Origin: Coprinellus micaceus
Taxonomy: Eukaryota > Basidiomycota > Agaricomycetes > Agaricales > Psathyrellaceae
Assembly (NCBI GenBank): GCA_951394405.1
Contig: OX596342.1
Span: forward strand, 620,001 to 684,000
Direction of reading: 5' to 3'
DNA length: 64,000 nucleotides
Shown here: in pieces, positions 35,543-46,467 of the stretch
How positions within the stretch are numbered: position 1 is the first letter of the stretch
Layout: each line of letters opens with the position of its first letter
The notes under the pieces: model-generated
What the model was told of the DNA's origin: nothing
Databases searched by the model: none
Seen by the model: only the letters and a program-made list of their open reading frames with translations
Program-made: the position numbers and the translations under genes

Positions 35543-37678
35543 TGCCGGCGCTTGGTGGATGCTCGAGAACTGTGTGTCCTTAGGACGCTGTCAAGGGGAA
35601 CAATGCAATGTTCGAATTGAGTCCTTTCAGTGAACCCGTTATATAGTGCTTGCACGAGGCTGTGATGCGCCTCGGGCGGATCGATCACTAACAGTGCCAG
35701 ATAGGCGCCCGCAGCCACGAGACCGCTGCGCTGATTCAGAGTTCCTGGCGCATCAACGCAAACGCCGTCCCCGCCGCCGTGCCTGGCGCATGACAGCGCA
35801 GAGCATGCCCTTGTTCCCCCTGTGCCTTTAACGGGACAATCTACGTTCGGTTCACTGACCCTTGTCGTCGGAGCCGGGAAATCTCCATCACGAACCTGGA
35901 TCCGTAGTGCCAGCCTAGAGGCTACAGCCACTTGGCAGTGGATAGGAGGATTGGTCAACCAAACGTTTCAGATTCTGGGTCCTCCTGCAAATCCAGACGT
36001 CACTTGACAAGTCCATCGGTCGGTGATAGGCGGTTAAGTGTTGGCTATTTTGGATCACAGGGTATTGCAGGAAATGATAGTTGTGCGCCACAGTATGGGG
36101 GCAAGTCCAGAACGAAGAATTCGCGAAGCGGGTCTCGCCCAGGGTGCCGCTAAAGGGAGCCCAGGGGAGGGCCTTTCGACAGGTATGTCGGGGGCCGAGG
36201 AAATTCAATTGAACATGCCAATTAATGACCTGGGACTGACGGTTTCGTCGGGGTAGCGTCGACCGTAGCATCGCCTTGAATACGCGGTGTATGCCCACCC
36301 TGAAAGTTAGGTTTGATGAGGTTGTGGTCTTCGGGTGGTTAGGAACCAAGTTTCTCTTTCCAGAACAGAATATTCGGGAAGTTTCGCCTTAGATGGGGGC
36401 CCCAGCGAGATTCCATGCCGTACACGAGAAGATGCGAATTCGTTCGATGCACGAGGGTGATGAGGGAGAGGGCGGTCCCATTTCATGTCGCCAGTTCCAC
36501 TGAGCATGAGTCAATTGGGTATATGAGCAAGAAAGATGGCATACGTACTCTGCTGTTAACGACCAAATTCTCTCCCGAAAAATATTAGATTTACCGGTGA
36601 TACACAATCGGCGGTGGGAGAAGACCGTCCATACGAGGAGAGCGATAATGACCCCCTGCACGATTTAATGGCTCGTGGAGGGGTGCCGCCGCCCAGGTCG
36701 GAGGCTGCTGGGCTATCACCTTGATTTATCTGGTGCCCAACAGCGCGTCGGGGGCGTGAACACCGGTTGAGCGCCGCACTTCCTGAGCTGAAGGGGAAGC
36801 GCCGTGGACGTTGGGCAAAGGGGACGTTGGAGTCGAGAAAGGGAAGAGAGAAGCGACCCGAAATATAAATTTCTCCATTCAGAGTCAAGCCAGCGAGCCG
36901 ACTGCCAGGGTAGCTTAACAATTCTAGGCGAACCCGTTCGATTTCGTTCGCGTTTCAGGTTTACACTCCTCCTCACATCACACCACGAGTTCGCCCTGTC
37001 CTGATCCGTACGTGATCCGCTTTGCCATAGCGAGAGTATCTCGAGCGGGGAGGTTGATAAGAGGTGGAGGCTGGAGCTAAGACTTCACTTCGCGCGCTTG
37101 GTTTGACCAGTAGATCTGCCAGTACAATGAACAGAGAAAGCCTGAAGGGGCCGGAACGTCTTGACAATCTAAGGCTGTGTATCATCCATGTGTTCGATTC
37201 GGAAAGGATCATCCTGGTGAATGACATCTGGAGCAAAGAGAAGGCGCCAATTAGCGCAGATGTAGTTGTAGATAGATTGGGGATCAGGAACCAGTGCTCT
37301 CTGGAGAGGAAGATGGGCTACAGCGGAGGAATAACGGTAGGGGTTCGGGGGCGTGTTTCATCTGAATGACCATTCATACGGACAGAAGGCAGGAGGGAGC
37401 CACTCTTTGATGTTGGGCACGCCTTTTGGGGTCGCCATGACTTTTATACAGCGTTATCCCGAAAGGTCGGGAATCGTCACGAAATACAAGGGCTAAGGGA
37501 GATGAATGAAGTGAAGATATCTTGGGTTGATGGTGGCGAGCGACAGTGTGATTATCGTGTTGGAATAGATCGCTAACACGCCAAAGAAAATTGGGCAAAG
37601 TGAGTGAATTGAAAGGGACCAAGTGAACTTGACGCACTTGTGCACGTTCGGAGAGATATGCCGGATTTGTTTGAGTGG
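35543..37678. other. Region with degenerate coding-like pieces
   Basis: No complete gene. On the minus strand near 36660-36600 an acceptor GTGCAG is followed by VIIALLVWTVFSHRRLCITG, a single transmembrane-like segment resembling the DUF6533 genes. Further pieces at 37000-37370 are open but not assignable. A minus-strand copy of GGCGCCTATC lies at 35700-35709. Decayed membrane-protein copies are plausible. Confidence 0.35.
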
Positions 37679-38013
37679 GCGGCCCACTTGGCTGGGTCGA
37701 GACGAAGAACTTAAGCGAGCCAGTCGGGTCTCCCCGCTCAAGACAGAGGGTAAAAAGCTGGCGGTCAGTGAGCGCGGCTCCTAAGGCATACGACCCGATC
37801 TCTGATGGGTATATATAGTAGACATGTCGGTTATCAGCTGGTATTTGCAACTTCGGGAGAGTCAGAGTGTGCTCTGACTCGACTGAAGTATTTCCTGACC
37901 TTAGCGTACACGAGCTCTCGAACCCGGCTCCCACTGGTAGCCCCGGTTACCTCGATGATTGAGTACTCCTCAGTAGTCGTGCTCGCGACGAGGCGAACAA
38001 GGGGTAGGGTTGC
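37679..38013 (-). CDS. Orphan RA-like module of Bck1-type MAPKKK
   Basis: Two exons, 38013-37900 and 37850 to about 37679, flank a 49-nt intron. The first gives TTEEYSIIEVTGATSGSRVR followed by ELVYAK. The second gives LQIPADNRHVYYIYPSEIGS, then YALGAALTDRQLFTLCLERG and DPTGSLKFFVS. This order matches the conserved RA/ubiquitin-like N-terminal region of fungal Bck1-type MAP kinase kinase kinases (EYS..DVTG; IRE.IF.KL; Y.IY.TEIG..A.G..L.D..L..LC...GD..G.LKF.VS). No kinase motifs (HRD, DFG) were found nearby. It may be a truncated gene, a fragment, or a stand-alone adaptor. Upstream pieces at 38230-38518 may be its N-terminus. Confidence 0.5.
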
Positions 38014-38229
38014 CTGAGACAGAGCAGAAGGCCTGAAGAAACACTACGGCCTCAGCAAGCTCAATCGAACATGAAGCATTAGTGTCGACTTACATGACGG
38101 TGAGGGGCGCTACTCTGAGGGGTGGAGTAACACTCAGCTCGAGAAGGTGTCTTTAAGTAACCCCTGCCGCGTGTTCGCCTCAGATCTTCCTATGCGCAAT
38201 ACGGTGTAATGCACACACAAATGGCCTTA

Positions 38230-38518
38230 CCATCATCAGAAGTGTGCCGTTGAGAATTGACCTGGTTCGGAGATATTGATCGGTGCTCAGGTCCAGCCCA
38301 TGAAAGGAGGCGCGGTTTGACTGACGAAACTAGTCGATGAACCATATTCCGAGCCAAAGGGTAGGAACGTGACAATCAGCGGGGGCTGGGTGATTTTTGG
38401 AGACAAATTTACTCACCGTTGGAAAGCTGTTGTGAATTTCTTCAGTCCATCCAACTCGTGCTTTGCGGCGGAGAATTGCAAATAATTCGCCCCGTAAGGC
38501 ATGAGGTTGACAAGCCAA
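38230..38518 (-). pseudogene. Coding-like exons upstream of the RA-like module
   Basis: Minus-strand sequence reads LMPYGANYLQFSAAKHELDG then LKKFTTAFQR before a GTGAGT donor. After a GACTAG acceptor it continues FRQSNRASFHGLDLSTDQYL then RTRSILNGTLLMM before GTAAGG. Composition is coding-like with two consensus introns. The family is not recognised, and the link to the RA-like exons 200 bp further on is speculative. Confidence 0.35.
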
Positions 38519-39055
38519 GACCTTACCCTTCATCGTGTTTCATCTCCCGTTAGGAGTTATAACCGAACGATGTCGAGTAGAGTCCAACGCCAGTAGACTA
38601 GGCGTTGAATTCCTTGCTCGTCGGATCGTCCCAGGACACTTTTGAGACCAAACATTCAAGGTAAGCATCTGAGGGTTTACTGCACTGAATTATGCACGAT
38701 AGAGATGCTCCACTGTCCTACAAGACGAGAGAGCCGCTGGTATGGGAGACGACCCGGGGATCTACCAAGCGCCGAGGTAGAAGTTCGGATTGTTCATTGA
38801 AAACAGATTGAACTGGAACGAAAAGAACAGAAGCCTGATACTAAAGATTCAGCAAGAGTAGAAGAGATGCCGGACTGAAGAACTGACCTCTGATTTCCTT
38901 GATATCGGAAACCAACAGCATCTAGTTCTAACAACATCCAGAAACTGAAGGTCCGAGTCTGCAGTAGGGTCACTGCGCTGTTGGCGGACCCAGCAACCCA
39001 GGTCGGTGTTTGTCGCTGGTTGCTTTCCAGGGTGTTGACCTCAAAGTCCGATTGA
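38519..39055. other. Intergenic region upstream of OST-alpha-like gene
   Basis: No gene supported. Probably contains the promoter of the transporter gene starting at 39056. Confidence 0.4.
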
Positions 39056-41665
39056 ATGTCCGATAGTACGTCATTCAGGGTCCGACTGCGGTCTCATCAT
39101 GTCCCCGACGAACACGACGACGGCGACGACGGCGACAACGACGAACCCACCGACACCAAAATGACGATATCCGGCACCGGGTTGCCTGCATCGGTCGCTA
39201 CAATTGTAGCAGTGGCTACCGTGGTCGCCGTCGCCGTTTCAGGATGGTCTATCTACCTCCAACTCAAGAACTACCGGAAACCAGCTCTGCAACGGTGAGT
39301 ACGACGTCCAATGATAGTCCGAGAAACTTATGAGAGACATAGAATGGTAGTGCGCATCATGCTCATGGTTCCACTCTACGCGATTTCTTCCCTGGTATCG
39401 CTACACTCTGTGGAGGCGGCATTTGTGATTGACGCGGTGCGCGACATCTACGAGGTGAGAGGGATCATATTAAAGCATCCAAGGTGCTGACGGGCCGTCC
39501 AGGCGTTCGTGATATACTGTTTCTTCGTGTTGCTGCTGACCTATCTCGGCGGAGAGCGCTCTCTCCTGATCATGCTTCACGGGCGACCGCCAAAGGTCCC
39601 CATCTTCCCTATCAATATCTTCAAACGCGAAATCGACGTTAGTGATCCACACACCTTTCTCTTTCTGAAGCGGGGTATCCTACGTGCGTTAACACCACTT
39701 CTTTTTTACTCGAGGCTCATATTTCGGTCCCCAGAGTATGTCCAAGTCAAGCCACTGCTCGCCGCAGCAACCCTCATCACCAAGGCCTGCGGAAAGTACA
39801 ACGAGGGCGACTTCCGCGCAAATTCGGGCTACCTGTACATCACGGTCATCTACAACCTCAGCATTACGACGGCGCTGTACTGCCTGGCTATGTTCTGGGC
39901 GTGCGTGAGCGACGACCTCAAGCCGTACCGCCCCGTGCCCAAGTTCCTCTGCGTCAAGGGGATCCTGTTCTTCTCGTTCTGGCAGTCGGTCCTGATTTCG
40001 ATTCTGGTTGCTGCGCACGTCATCGCCAAACTCGGGCCATACACCGACCCCGAGCACGTCTCCACGGGGTGGAACAATGTCCTCATCTGTATCGAGATGC
40101 CCATGTTTGCGTTCGCGCACATGTTCGCGTTCTCTTACAAAGATTACATGGACACACAACACACTTTTGTTGCGCGGATGCCATTCTACTACGCCTTCCG
40201 AGACGCTTTCGGCGTCAAGGACGTCATCGAAGACTCCAAGATAACCTTACGGGGAGAAGGCATGGACTACCGAGAGTTTGAGCCCGCAGAAGGTTTCATG
40301 CATCAAGGCGCTGGTCGCGAAGCTCGTATGCGCGCAGGCTTACGCTACAGTCAAGGCGGTCAGAAGAAATACTGGCTACCCAAAGCCGACCCATCTACCG
40401 TCCCCGTCGAGGGGCGGAGTGAACGCTTGCTGAACAAGGCGATCGGCAAAGTCGCCGGAGATAACCAAAGGGAAAGTGTGCACGCGCCTCTCCTAACACG
40501 CCAGGCCCAGAGCGTCGTGCACCTCGCCCCGGACATGATGGAAGACCGGGACGACGAGCCGTCCTTCTGGGGAGACCCGAGCGTGGAAGATGGATACGAC
40601 CTCCCCTTCGGCGACATCGACGAGGCGGACGAGGAGTTATTCGAGCATAGCAAACGTTATCTCTTTGGGGACTACAACTACCCCTGCATAGACGTCAGCA
40701 CGGAACCCGCGCGCAGGGCGATGTGGGACGAGGAGGAGAGAGTGCTGAATGACGAGCGAGGGGCGTGGTTCTCGCCTCTTCGGGGAGCGAAAGGGACGGA
40801 AGCTACCCTCAAGCGAGATGGCCCTGCGTGGCAGGGGTATGGTGCTGTGGGAAGCAGCCAGCCGCCTCGGGCCTCGACATCCAAGTCTCCAGATGAGGTG
40901 CGGCAAGTCCAAGGAGGGAGGGTTATCGACCTCGAGCAGGAACGAGCGACCCGGGAATCAGAGGCTGTCGAGAAGCAGAGGGGAGGTGTGGCTCTCAATT
41001 GGACGCGGTCTAGAGGGTATACGGGCAAAGCGTCCTCGTCGCCGTCTCCTGTATCCTCATCACCATCCTCACGCCCCAGTCCAAATGCGCGCTCCCCGAT
41101 TGTCCACCGCACAGACTCATCGTCCTCCGCTGGAAGTAGCTCAGGACATAAACGCCTGCGCCCGCCATCTGCAGCAGGGTCCGGGCCTGGATCGAGGTCT
41201 TCCCCTCTCCCACCTGACGCGGTCGACCTAGTTGTGGAGGACCCGCACGCGGCGGATGACGAGCTCTTCGAGAGGCGCACTGGGGACCCTACCGCGCGGA
41301 TGCCCGGTTTGAAGAAGATCTACCGAAGAGGATTCGAGGCTGAAGTACCGTCCCCCTCGGATTCTTCGAGGAAAGGTAAAGTCAGAGGGGAGGTGGAAGT
41401 GGAGGAGCCGAGTGAGACCCAGAACCCGAGGAGAAGGGTTGAGGCTGGGGAGGAGATTGCGGAGATTGTGGAGAGCGGGAGTGTTGAGCCTGGGGAGAGG
41501 GACGGTGCAGACGGTGTGGGGTCTCCGTGGAGTGACCATGCTCTGCACAAGACCCCTATAGAGGGCGTTGTGGCGAGGACAGGAACTCCGCCGTTGCACG
41601 CGAGGGTGGATGCGTACCGGTTTGATAATATACCTGAGGGACATGAAGATAACCCGTGGGCCTAG
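39056..41665 (+). CDS. OST-alpha/TMEM184 (Solute_trans_a, DUF300) family membrane protein
   Basis: Four exons: 39056-39294, 39343-39454, 39502-39683 and 39735-41665. The N-terminus is acidic and disordered, followed by seven hydrophobic segments. Family motifs include MLMVPLYAISSLVSL, FVIYCFFVLLLTYLGGERSL, LKRGILQYVQVKPLLA, GYLYITVIYNLSITTALYCL and PVPKFLCVKGILFFSFWQSV. After the last membrane segment (about residue 280) a disordered tail of more than 400 residues follows, rich in Ser, Pro and acidic residues. Homologues in plants (LAZ1), fungi and animals (TMEM184, OST-alpha) act at vacuolar or endosomal membranes or in solute transport. The role here is inferred. MTISGTGLPASVA at 39161 is an alternative start. 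Confidence 0.88.
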
Positions 41666-42138
41666 TGTATATACAAGCTGTTTCCCCCTTGTCATCACTT
41701 CGTTCATCGTTCTATCTATCGTTTATCACCTCCGCACCTTCGTATATCACTAGGGTCCATATACGCCCCTCTACGCTACCCCATTATTTGTTATCTCTTA
41801 CTCCCTTCCGCCTTCGATTCTTCTTTGACAGGTTGTGACCCTTTTTCCCCTTACCACCAACCGGTACTAGAAACTAGCGCTTTTTAGCCAACTGGTATCA
41901 GGGTGGCTTGGACCAGTGTCCGACGATTCTCCGCGCTGTTCCTGACCGACTGCGGTTTCGCGATATGAAGTTCGGTACTGACGGTACGCTCAGCTACTTA
42001 CTCTAGTCAGCATGGACAACAGGATGGCTATGGACGGGTTGTGAATGCTCAATGGCGGGATGGGTACCATCGGGCTCACGCGTGACTCGGAACAGAAGGT
42101 AGGCGCCTATGCCGGGCGCCTATCATTCTCTTGGACGC
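41666..42138. other. Intergenic with GGCGCC motifs
   Basis: 3' region of the transporter gene. Palindrome TAGGCGCCTA lies at 42100-42109 and GGCGCCTATC at 42115-42124. No gene supported. Confidence 0.5.
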
Positions 42139-42218
42139 GTCCTTGGATTAGGAGTTAAATCATCTCGTTGTGGTTAACCCGCTCCGAGAAGCCGGAACTT
42201 CGAATCCTCCCCGGGACA
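42139..42218 (+). pseudogene. tRNA-His-like pseudogene
   Basis: Closely similar to the tRNA-His at 34593-34673. It has the same D stem, anticodon stem TCTCG/CGAGA, anticodon GTG and B box TTCGAATCC. It lacks the two bases linking the acceptor and D stems, has a 10-nt intron (TTAACCCGCT) and more mismatches in the acceptor and T stems. A TTTT run follows. Probably a non-functional copy or the head of a SINE-like element. Confidence 0.65.
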
Positions 42219-43027
42219 GCTTTTGCTTCTCCCAAGCCCCATCGCGTCAAAGGGGAGGGGGACCCAGGAAAGTTGAAACGATAAGCTCCTTTGTGGCAGA
42301 GGGGGGGATTTTGTGTCGGATGCCCTAAGCCTTTCGATGACCCTCAATTTCTGGGTGGCCTCCAGGAAGACCCCCACCGCTTACTGCGCCACCAAGATCA
42401 GTCAAATCGGTGCTTACCTCCTCAAGCGAGACCCCAGTTCTTAGTAGCCGACGGCAATCAGTCTTGGTATCCCAACCCGATTCCAATATCCAGGCAGAGC
42501 TTCTCATCCGACCCTCAAACACTTCCAGGACCTTATCTTTCTCAGGAATATCATTCTGGAACGCTAACTCTCTCAACCTTGGTCAGAATTCCGATCTGGC
42601 GAAGCCTGGCTCGGTTCGTGTAAGTAACTAGGGTGCGTGTGAGGTTGGGCGCCTATCTGCCTCATGGAGACTCCTTGAGAGTCCTTGAGCACATGGAATC
42701 TGACCTGCTCCGCGAATCGCGTGCCCCGATTGTAGCGTCGTGCAAAATCGATGCCCGCGCCATGTGCCCCAGTGCACATCAGTCGTGGGGGTAAGAAAGG
42801 GCAGCCTAGGGCAATCCCAGGCCGTCCCTCAAAGCGATTGCGTCGGACGACGGCTGCGAGTTGGGCGTGCATAGGAGGCATGTGGACGGCGTGGATCCTT
42901 TGCACCCGGAAGGGCGTTCGAGCATAGATGGAGATCGCGGAAGGGAGACTCCGAGAGAGAAGCAGGCTGGGTGTGAAGTGTTGGAGAAGCACCCCCACAC
43001 TGACGCCGCGGTTCTCCGCTGTCGTCC
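42219..43027. other. Intergenic
   Basis: No gene supported. GGCGCCTATC recurs at 42648-42657. Open frames at 42291-42623 and 42573-42998 lack coding evidence. Confidence 0.45.
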
Positions 43028-43377
43028 AGTAGTCCTCCTCAATTCTTGCGGAATTTGGCCTGCGGTTTTTCGCTGCGGTTTTTCAAGCTGGCTTGAGCCA
43101 TGTGGTTACATGATGGGCCACAAGCTTCCGTGGCTCGTACGTCTTCAAGCCTCGTACTTGGGGCGCCTCGAGCAAGGACTTGATATCCCGAGTCTCTGCG
43201 TCGGAGAGCTCCAAAACGAGCCCACACAAGCATGCTTTGGTCGTTGTCGTTGAGGTGTTCAGGACAGTACCGGTAGGCGACCTGGTCTGCTGCCGATGCC
43301 CGGCATCAATTACTACCGTGACCTCAGACTCTCGAAATTCCGCCAGCGAAATTCCGCAAGAATTGAGTGGGACTAGT
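43028..43377. mobile_element. Foldback/MITE-like element with subterminal repeats
   Basis: 43028-43072 and the reverse complement of 43333-43377 match at 37 of 45 positions, including 19 contiguous bases (CTCAATTCTTGCGGAATTT). Inside each arm the unit GCGGNNTTTnGCT is tandemly repeated (three times left, twice right), like subterminal transposase-binding iterons. No clear target duplication is visible. The interior (43083-43330, minus strand) is one open frame with coding-like sequence such as LVLELSDAETRDIKSLLEAP. Confidence 0.6.
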
Positions 43378-43554
43378 GTGGTGCAATATTGTATTATTAG
43401 CGCGAAGCGGCACTGAGGTTGAGACAGACACGGAGAGGAAGAGCGAATTCGAAAGCGTGAGGTTATCACTAAATACCGAGTACGAATATCGTCGTGAAGA
43501 AATGGTACAAATCGTGAAAAAAGTGACATGCAGGTAGAAATGGAAATGAAGTGC

Positions 43555-44403
43555 CTATGCCGACTCGACCTTCTCGTTCTGGACGACGCTCTCTTTCGAT
43601 GAGTTATCATGAGCAGCAGGCTTCTCACTGATAGCGACACCTTCTGCTGGGAGCGCGTTGACGGCAGCGGTTGACTTCCAAGCGACGAAGGCAGAGACGA
43701 GAGCGGACACGATGGAGAGCCAGGGGAAGATGGCAAGGAGACGAACTAAACGGGAAGGTCGGATGTCAGGAGGACGTCATCGTACAAAGAGGGAGCATAA
43801 CGTACGATACCACATGGTTTGGTACTCAGTGCTGTGTCCACTCCTCGCGGCAGTCGCCTCAACCAGGGATGAAGGAAGCTCCGTCGTACCAAGGAAAGCG
43901 CGGACGTTGGCATGGTCATTCATGTAGTAGATCATGTAGGGGACCATGCACGCGAACACCCATGCTGCGCTGAACGTGAGGGTGATGACTTGGAGACGGA
44001 GAGTTTTGTTGGCCCATTTCCGGGCGAAGGGGAAGAGGGTAAGGTTGAAGAAGGCAGAACTGAACGAGCCAACGAGGATGCTGCCGACCGTTGCGACGAT
44101 CCCAACGTTTGTGATTTCTGAGAGCGGACGTCAACGGAATGCTCAGGTTCAAGAGGGTTGGGGTTACTCACGGCTGACGTCGATGTCCAAAGTCATAGGA
44201 GCAGTCACAAGCTTTTTTAGGTTAGTTTGAGACTGGTTGCTCCGGATGAGTGCATTAAGGCCTGAAGGGCGCAGCGTAAGTTTATGAATTGTCGCGAAAT
44301 AGGAACAGGAACACTCACCAATGCAAGCTGCAACCGTGCCGAACACCATCGACGCCAACAGGGAAGCCAGACGGGCAGATTGGTTGGGGACAGAGGGGGC
44401 CAT
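43555..44403 (-). CDS. Four-transmembrane hypothetical protein
   Basis: Four exons. The start is MAPSVPNQSARLASLLASMV at 44403. Next comes a short polar exon (LKKLVTAPMTLDIDVS), then a large exon with VGIVATVGSILVGSFSSAFF and LTFSAAWVFACMVPYMIYYM. The last exon is LRLLAIFPWLSIVSALVSAF and a charged tail ending NEKVESA, with a stop at 43555-43557. Four hydrophobic segments and a cytosolic-looking tail are seen. The layout resembles small fungal tetraspan proteins; no family was recognised. Confidence 0.7.
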
Positions 44404-46467
44404 CTTCCTCGTAGTGGTCTGCTTGTGCGATTTCGTAAGATCAATGAAATTCGAGATCGTCGCCCAAGGGAGAGGAGGGGGCAGAAGAGGAAGATGAACA
44501 GTCGCTCCATGCCCATGTCACTCTTTTTAAAGGGTGTAAACCATGGGTGGACAGTTCCTGGTATGCACTATTGGACCACGGCGTCTGTGTGGGTTTACGG
44601 CCATAAGCGAGATCCGCATTCGATCCAGCTGCCCTGCGTCCATGTGCTTCTCTATCACGAGTACCCCGCCCCATTTACCAATTTGGGGAGCATCCAACCA
44701 GAAGTGGCGAATTCTGGTCATGTATGGCCTTCAAAATAGGAGCAAAAATGGCGGCCGGGGGCAAGGTACTGGAGTCAAGGGTGCAAGAGCCGCAAGAATC
44801 GTCACAGTTGCATTCCATCGTTCTCTTGAGATAGGAGAGTGCTTGGTGGGCGTTCCGCGAAAATCACTGCGGTCTGCGGAGCTGTGGGGAAAACGACGAA
44901 GTCAGCGCATGGTGAGGTACAAGGTGCAAATTTACCGTTGTAGGAATCTTCGCGCTTGTCGGCCTGCGAAGGAAATCGGTGGTTATGGGCAGATATGTAC
45001 GCAGGGGCCACAGCGGGGGCCGCGTGCGGGGTCGCAGCTGGCTAGCAGACTCGATGATCGATCACCTTGGTATGATCAAATGCGGGGTCGGCTGTCAAAA
45101 ACAGAGAGGGATTGAGGAGTGCGTGCATTTCGTTACCATTCAGAAAGGACTTGAGCCCGGTCATCGTGCGCCAGCCGTTTGGTTCATTCATCTTCGTCTA
45201 CAACGACGCCCCACTGAAGAGCAGGTACTTTCGCTGAATGCAGCACCCTTCTCGACCGACGGAGCATGGTCAGAAAGGAGCGTTTAGTGGTGTCTGATCC
45301 GCCTCCAGAACATCTCTAGATCAGGATGCCCTCGAGGCCTGCTGACCTCTGGGAAGGGGGCATATGTTATTTAACCTAGTGTCCATGTGGATGCTGTCGT
45401 TGACTGTCAGTTATTGCACCCCGAGGAGGTGGAAGGCCGAAACGGAGAGGCGACTGCATTGGCTTTGTGAAAGCCGCGATTCAGTCATGTACGAGGCGAT
45501 AAGAAACTTGGGGCGTACTTCAAGTTCTCTTTGTGGTACATATTTCTAGCCTGTTGAGAACGTGCTGCCAACTGGATATAAGAGGCTGAAATGGGGTCCT
45601 TTTTAGCTCGCCGCTCATCTGGCCGACGATGCATTGATCAGACTTGTAAATCTCGGTGCCGTGATGAATTTACCTTCAACAGCCTTCAAGCTCTTCCCAT
45701 CCCTGTTGTCATAGATAAAGGAAAGGAACCCAGTGCTTCCGCAGACCTATATGGAGCATTCCGTTGACTATGGAGACGTCAGAATGAACCTTTAGAACTT
45801 GGAAGCATGGGTAGTACAATAATCACAGGTGAGATGCTTGCTAAACCTTATATATGGCCACTTCAACGAGATAGTGCTCAGGGCGTACGGAGCGGGAGGG
45901 CGCTGTCAATGGCAACAAAGCAATACAATAGGAGAGTCAGCGAAACTGTGAAAGCGAGCCAAGACCTAGGGTACTACCTTCCTGGTGCACTACCAGGGAG
46001 CGGATGTCAGTCTGAGATGCTAGAACCAAAATGTTGCCACTTACGTTGACTGTGAAGCCCCTCTTACTCTAGAGCTAGTCTCGAGAGAAATGACATCAGG
46101 TCCATGCGTCCAATATCACGATGACCTCAGCCCTCAGGCCGTAAGCGCCTGCGACCAGTGCCGAGGTCCGTACCTAGAAATGGAGCAAGGCGTCAGCACT
46201 CCGGCATTCAAACGACGGACGGACCTTTGGAGCGAGTGCATCAACCAAGCAAGGAGGTAAAACGACACAAAGGTACCAAAGGGTACACTGCTTCCATGAA
46301 CTACATATCGATACAGAGTGCTGATAGCGGGGCATATCCAAGAGGGTAGAGACTGGAGAGGATATCTGGACAACGAAGATGGAGATAAATTAAACTGAAC
46401 GTCCAAGCAAACGTGAAGAGGGATCGAAGAGGGAATTCAACCTTGACTAGCAATGAGCATTGAAAGA
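44404..46467. other. 2-kb gene-free region
   Basis: Contains the leader of the four-TM gene and the 3' flank of the chromodomain gene. A minus-strand hydrophobic open piece near 46200-46300 (FGTFVSFYLLAWLMHSL) is not supported by neighbours. Otherwise nothing recognisable. Confidence 0.45.

Noticed and set aside
39689..40162. 157-aa minus-strand frame with Asp/Glu/Arg-rich composition
   Set aside because: Antisense of the OST-alpha membrane exon.
42100..42657. A composite element bounded by the GGCGCC motifs at 42100 and 42648 and carrying the tRNA pseudogene
   Set aside because: Only about 9 bases are inverted between the ends and no target duplication was found, so the boundaries are not supported.
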